Positions 55,548-57,622 of a stretch of DNA of 57,622 nt are shown piece after piece. The stretch lies in NCBI GenBank assembly GCA_945907245.1, contig CAMDTB010000012.1, forward strand, positions 1 through 57,622. The letters run 5' to 3'. The stretch's first letter is position 1, and the number at the start of each line of letters is the position of its first letter. Source of the stretch: Rhizobium sp. Q54 (lineage in GTDB: Bacteria > Pseudomonadota > Alphaproteobacteria > SMXS01). The notes below the pieces were generated by a model that was given only the letters and a program-made list of their open reading frames with translations, did no database searches and was not told the DNA's origin. A program made the translations under genes and the position numbers.

Positions 55548-57539
55548 ATGAGCACCAAGCCCAACGATGATCTATTCGCCTCCAATGCCGCCAGCAGCGA
55601 CTATTCCGCCAAGGACATCGAGGTCCTCGAGGGGCTGGAGCCGGTGCGGCGGCGGCCGGGCATGTATGTGGGCGGCACCGACGAGAAGGCGTTCCACCAC
55701 CTGGCGGCCGAGGTGCTCGACAACTCCATGGACGAGGCGGTCGCCGGGCATGCCTCGCGCATCGATATCGAGCTGCGCGAGGACGGCAGCCTGAGCATTC
55801 GCGACAATGGCCGCGGCATCCCGGTCGATGCCCATCCCAAGTTCAAGACCATCTCGGCGCTCGAGGTGATCATGACCACGCTGCATTCGGGCGGCAAGTT
55901 CTCCAGCAAGGTCTACGAGACCTCGGGCGGCCTGCACGGCGTCGGCGTCTCGGTGGTGAACGCCCTGTCCGAATGGTGCGACGTGGAGGTGGCGCGCGAC
56001 CGCAATCTGTGGCGCCAGACCTATTCACGCGGCAAGCCGACGTCGACTCTCCAGAACATGGGCGCCGTGCACAACCGGCGCGGCACCACGATCAGCTTCC
56101 GGCCCGACCCGCAGATCTTCGGCGGCGAGCTGGCGTTCAAGCCGGCGCGGCTCTACCGCATGGCGCGCTCGAAGGCGTATCTGTATCGCGGCGTCGAAAT
56201 CCGCTGGTCCTGCGCGCCGTCGCTGCTGAAGTCGGGCGACACCACGCCGGAGTCCGATACTATCCACTTCCCCAATGGGTTGAAGGATTTTCTTGACCAG
56301 GAGATCGAAGGCGCCGACCTGGTGACGCCGACGCCGTTCGCCGGCTCCGGCGAGATGGAAGCCGGCGGCAGGGTCGAGTGGGCGATCGCCTGGCCGACCG
56401 ACCGGGACGGCTTCATCAACTCCTACTGCAACACCGTGCCGACACCCGAAGGCGGCACCCACGAGACCGGCATGCGCAACGCGCTGGTCAAGGGTCTCAA
56501 GGCCTATGCCGAGCTGGCGGGCAACCGCAAGGCCGGCCAGATCACCGCCGAGGACGTGCTGGCCAACATCACCGCCATCCTGTCGGTGTTCATCCGCGAG
56601 CCCCAGTTCCAGGGCCAGACCAAGGAACGGCTGGCCAGCCCGGAAGCGACGCGGGTGGTCGAGACCGCCATGCGCGACCATTTCGACCACTGGCTGTCGG
56701 GCGCGCCGCAGGTGGCCGACAGCCTGCTGGCCTACGCCCTGCTCCGCGCCGAGGAGCGCATCCGCCGCAAGCAGGAGAAGGAGACCGGCCGTAAGAGCGC
56801 CACGCGCAAGCTGCGCCTGCCCGGCAAGCTGACCGACTGCGCCAACGCCGGCACCGCGGGCACCGAGCTGTTCATCGTCGAGGGCGATTCGGCCGGCGGC
56901 TCGGCCAAGATGGCGCGCGACCGCGCCAACCAGGCGGTGCTGCCACTGCGCGGCAAGATCCTCAACGTGGCGAGCGCCGCGCAGGACAAGCAGTCGGCCA
57001 ACCAGGAGTTGAAGGACCTGGTGCAGGCTTTGGGTTGCGGCACCGGCACCCACTACCGCGAGGAAGACCTGCGCTACGAGAAGATCGTGGTGATGACAGA
57101 CGCCGACGTGGACGGCGCCCATATCGCCACCCTGCTGATGACGTTCTTCTTCCATTCGATGCAGAATTTGATCCGCGAAGGGCATCTCTACCTGGCCATG
57201 CCGCCGCTCTACCGGCTGACCCACAAGAACACCACCGTCTATGCCCAGAACGACGCCGAGAAGGACCGGCTGATCGCCGAGATGTTCAAGGGCAGCGACA
57301 AGGTCGACGTGGGCAGATTCAAGGGATTGGGCGAAATGAGCGCGGCCCAGCTGAAGGCGACGACCATGGACCCGTCGACCCGGACACTGCTCCGGGTGAA
57401 GCTTCCGGAAGGCAAGGATCGCTTTATCGGACTGGAAGAAACCACCGATCTGGTTGACCGGCTAATGGGAAAACGGCCGGAGTTGCGGTTCGAATACATT
57501 CAGAAACATGCTTCTACTGTAAGCGATCTCGACGTTTAG
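55548..57539 (+). CDS. parE: DNA topoisomerase IV subunit B
   Basis: ATPase subunit of topoisomerase IV, which separates linked daughter chromosomes (663 aa). The GHKL ATPase domain has EVLDNSMDEAVAG, IRDNGRGIPVD and GGLHGVGVSVVNALS. The transducer domain follows, then TOPRIM with FIVEGDSAGGSAKMARDR and MTDADVDGAHI. The C-terminal FKGLGEMSAAQLKATTMDP and the short overall length, with sequence details such as SGGKFSSKVYETSGGLHG, favour ParE over GyrB. ATG 55548 follows AAGGAACCC. The gene ends at 57539 and nothing recognisable follows in the last 83 bp. Confidence 0.93.
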   Translation: MSTKPNDDLFASNAASSDYSAKDIEVLEGLEPVRRRPGMYVGGTDEKAFHHLAAEVLDNSMDEAVAGHASRIDIELREDGSLSIRDNGRGIPVDAHPKFKTISALEVIMTTLHSGGKFSSKVYETSGGLHGVGVSVVNALSEWCDVEVARDRNLWRQTYSRGKPTSTLQNMGAVHNRRGTTISFRPDPQIFGGELAFKPARLYRMARSKAYLYRGVEIRWSCAPSLLKSGDTTPESDTIHFPNGLKDFLDQEIEGADLVTPTPFAGSGEMEAGGRVEWAIAWPTDRDGFINSYCNTVPTPEGGTHETGMRNALVKGLKAYAELAGNRKAGQITAEDVLANITAILSVFIREPQFQGQTKERLASPEATRVVETAMRDHFDHWLSGAPQVADSLLAYALLRAEERIRRKQEKETGRKSATRKLRLPGKLTDCANAGTAGTELFIVEGDSAGGSAKMARDRANQAVLPLRGKILNVASAAQDKQSANQELKDLVQALGCGTGTHYREEDLRYEKIVVMTDADVDGAHIATLLMTFFFHSMQNLIREGHLYLAMPPLYRLTHKNTTVYAQNDAEKDRLIAEMFKGSDKVDVGRFKGLGEMSAAQLKATTMDPSTRTLLRVKLPEGKDRFIGLEETTDLVDRLMGKRPELRFEYIQKHASTVSDLDV

Positions 57540-57622
57540 CCCGAATTATTCATCAGCCGGGCTATTCCGGGTCGGCGAACGTAGCTTAACCTACTGATTT
57601 GGTGTAGAGAATAGGTGCTTAG

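Noticed and set aside
57540-57575. Possible terminator after parE (AGCCCG/CGGGCT)
   Set aside because: Only a 6-bp stem with a 14-nt loop and no T-tract.

Overview
This is a 57.6 kb piece of a GC-rich alphaproteobacterial chromosome made almost entirely of conserved core genes. The gene orders are alphaproteobacterial signatures: rpsB-tsf-pyrH-frr-uppS-cdsA-dxr-rseP-bamA-ompH-fabZ, the gltA-gltX-comEC block, proS-lolC-lolD-dnaE, an uninterrupted 14-gene nuo operon, tig-clpP-clpX-lon-hup beside tRNA-Val and tRNA-Asp, and glnB-glnA next to an NAD(P)H-hydrate repair gene. The order fits Rhodospirillales-like lineages best; I cannot name the species. I see no IS elements, prophage, CRISPR array or rRNA genes.

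Layout. 1-5.0 kb: a comEC gene cut by the window edge (minus), then gltX and gltA (plus), ending in a strong terminator. 5.0-15.8 kb (minus strand): a cell-envelope and translation cluster, read from rpsB down to fabZ. It covers ribosome assembly and recycling, UMP kinase, undecaprenyl-PP, CDP-diacylglycerol and isoprenoid synthesis, site-2 protease, outer-membrane protein insertion and fatty-acid elongation. 16.0-27.2 kb (minus): a Nudix hydrolase, DNA polymerase III alpha, the LolCD lipoprotein exporter, ProRS, DUF1467, methylmalonyl-CoA epimerase, RNase J and biotin ligase. 27.2-41.4 kb (minus): complex I, nuoA to nuoN, behind a recognisable promoter. 41.5-42.4 kb: two identical tRNA-Asp genes, a small GIY-YIG nuclease gene and tRNA-Val. 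42.4-49.1 kb (minus): HU, Lon, ClpX, ClpP, trigger factor and tRNA-Leu. 49.1-52.8 kb (minus): a membrane protein of unknown function coupled to NnrED, tRNA-His and a class I aminotransferase. 53.0-54.8 kb (plus): glnB-glnA behind a sigma-54 type promoter. 54.9-57.5 kb: a small exported protein of unknown function (minus) and parE (plus).

The most interesting points are absences and one odd insert. fabZ has no lpxD, lpxA, lpxI or lpxB beside it, although these normally surround it and separate it from gltA. coaX is missing between birA and rnj. The gap between proS and DUF1467 carries about 300 bp of markedly lower-GC sequence that ends in a strong rho-independent terminator facing the plus strand, in a region otherwise read on the minus strand. 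This suggests an unrecognised small RNA or small gene.

Start codons were moved downstream of the longest possible frame wherever family N-termini, ribosome binding sites or operon overlaps supported this. Promoters and terminators were found by eye and are predictions.
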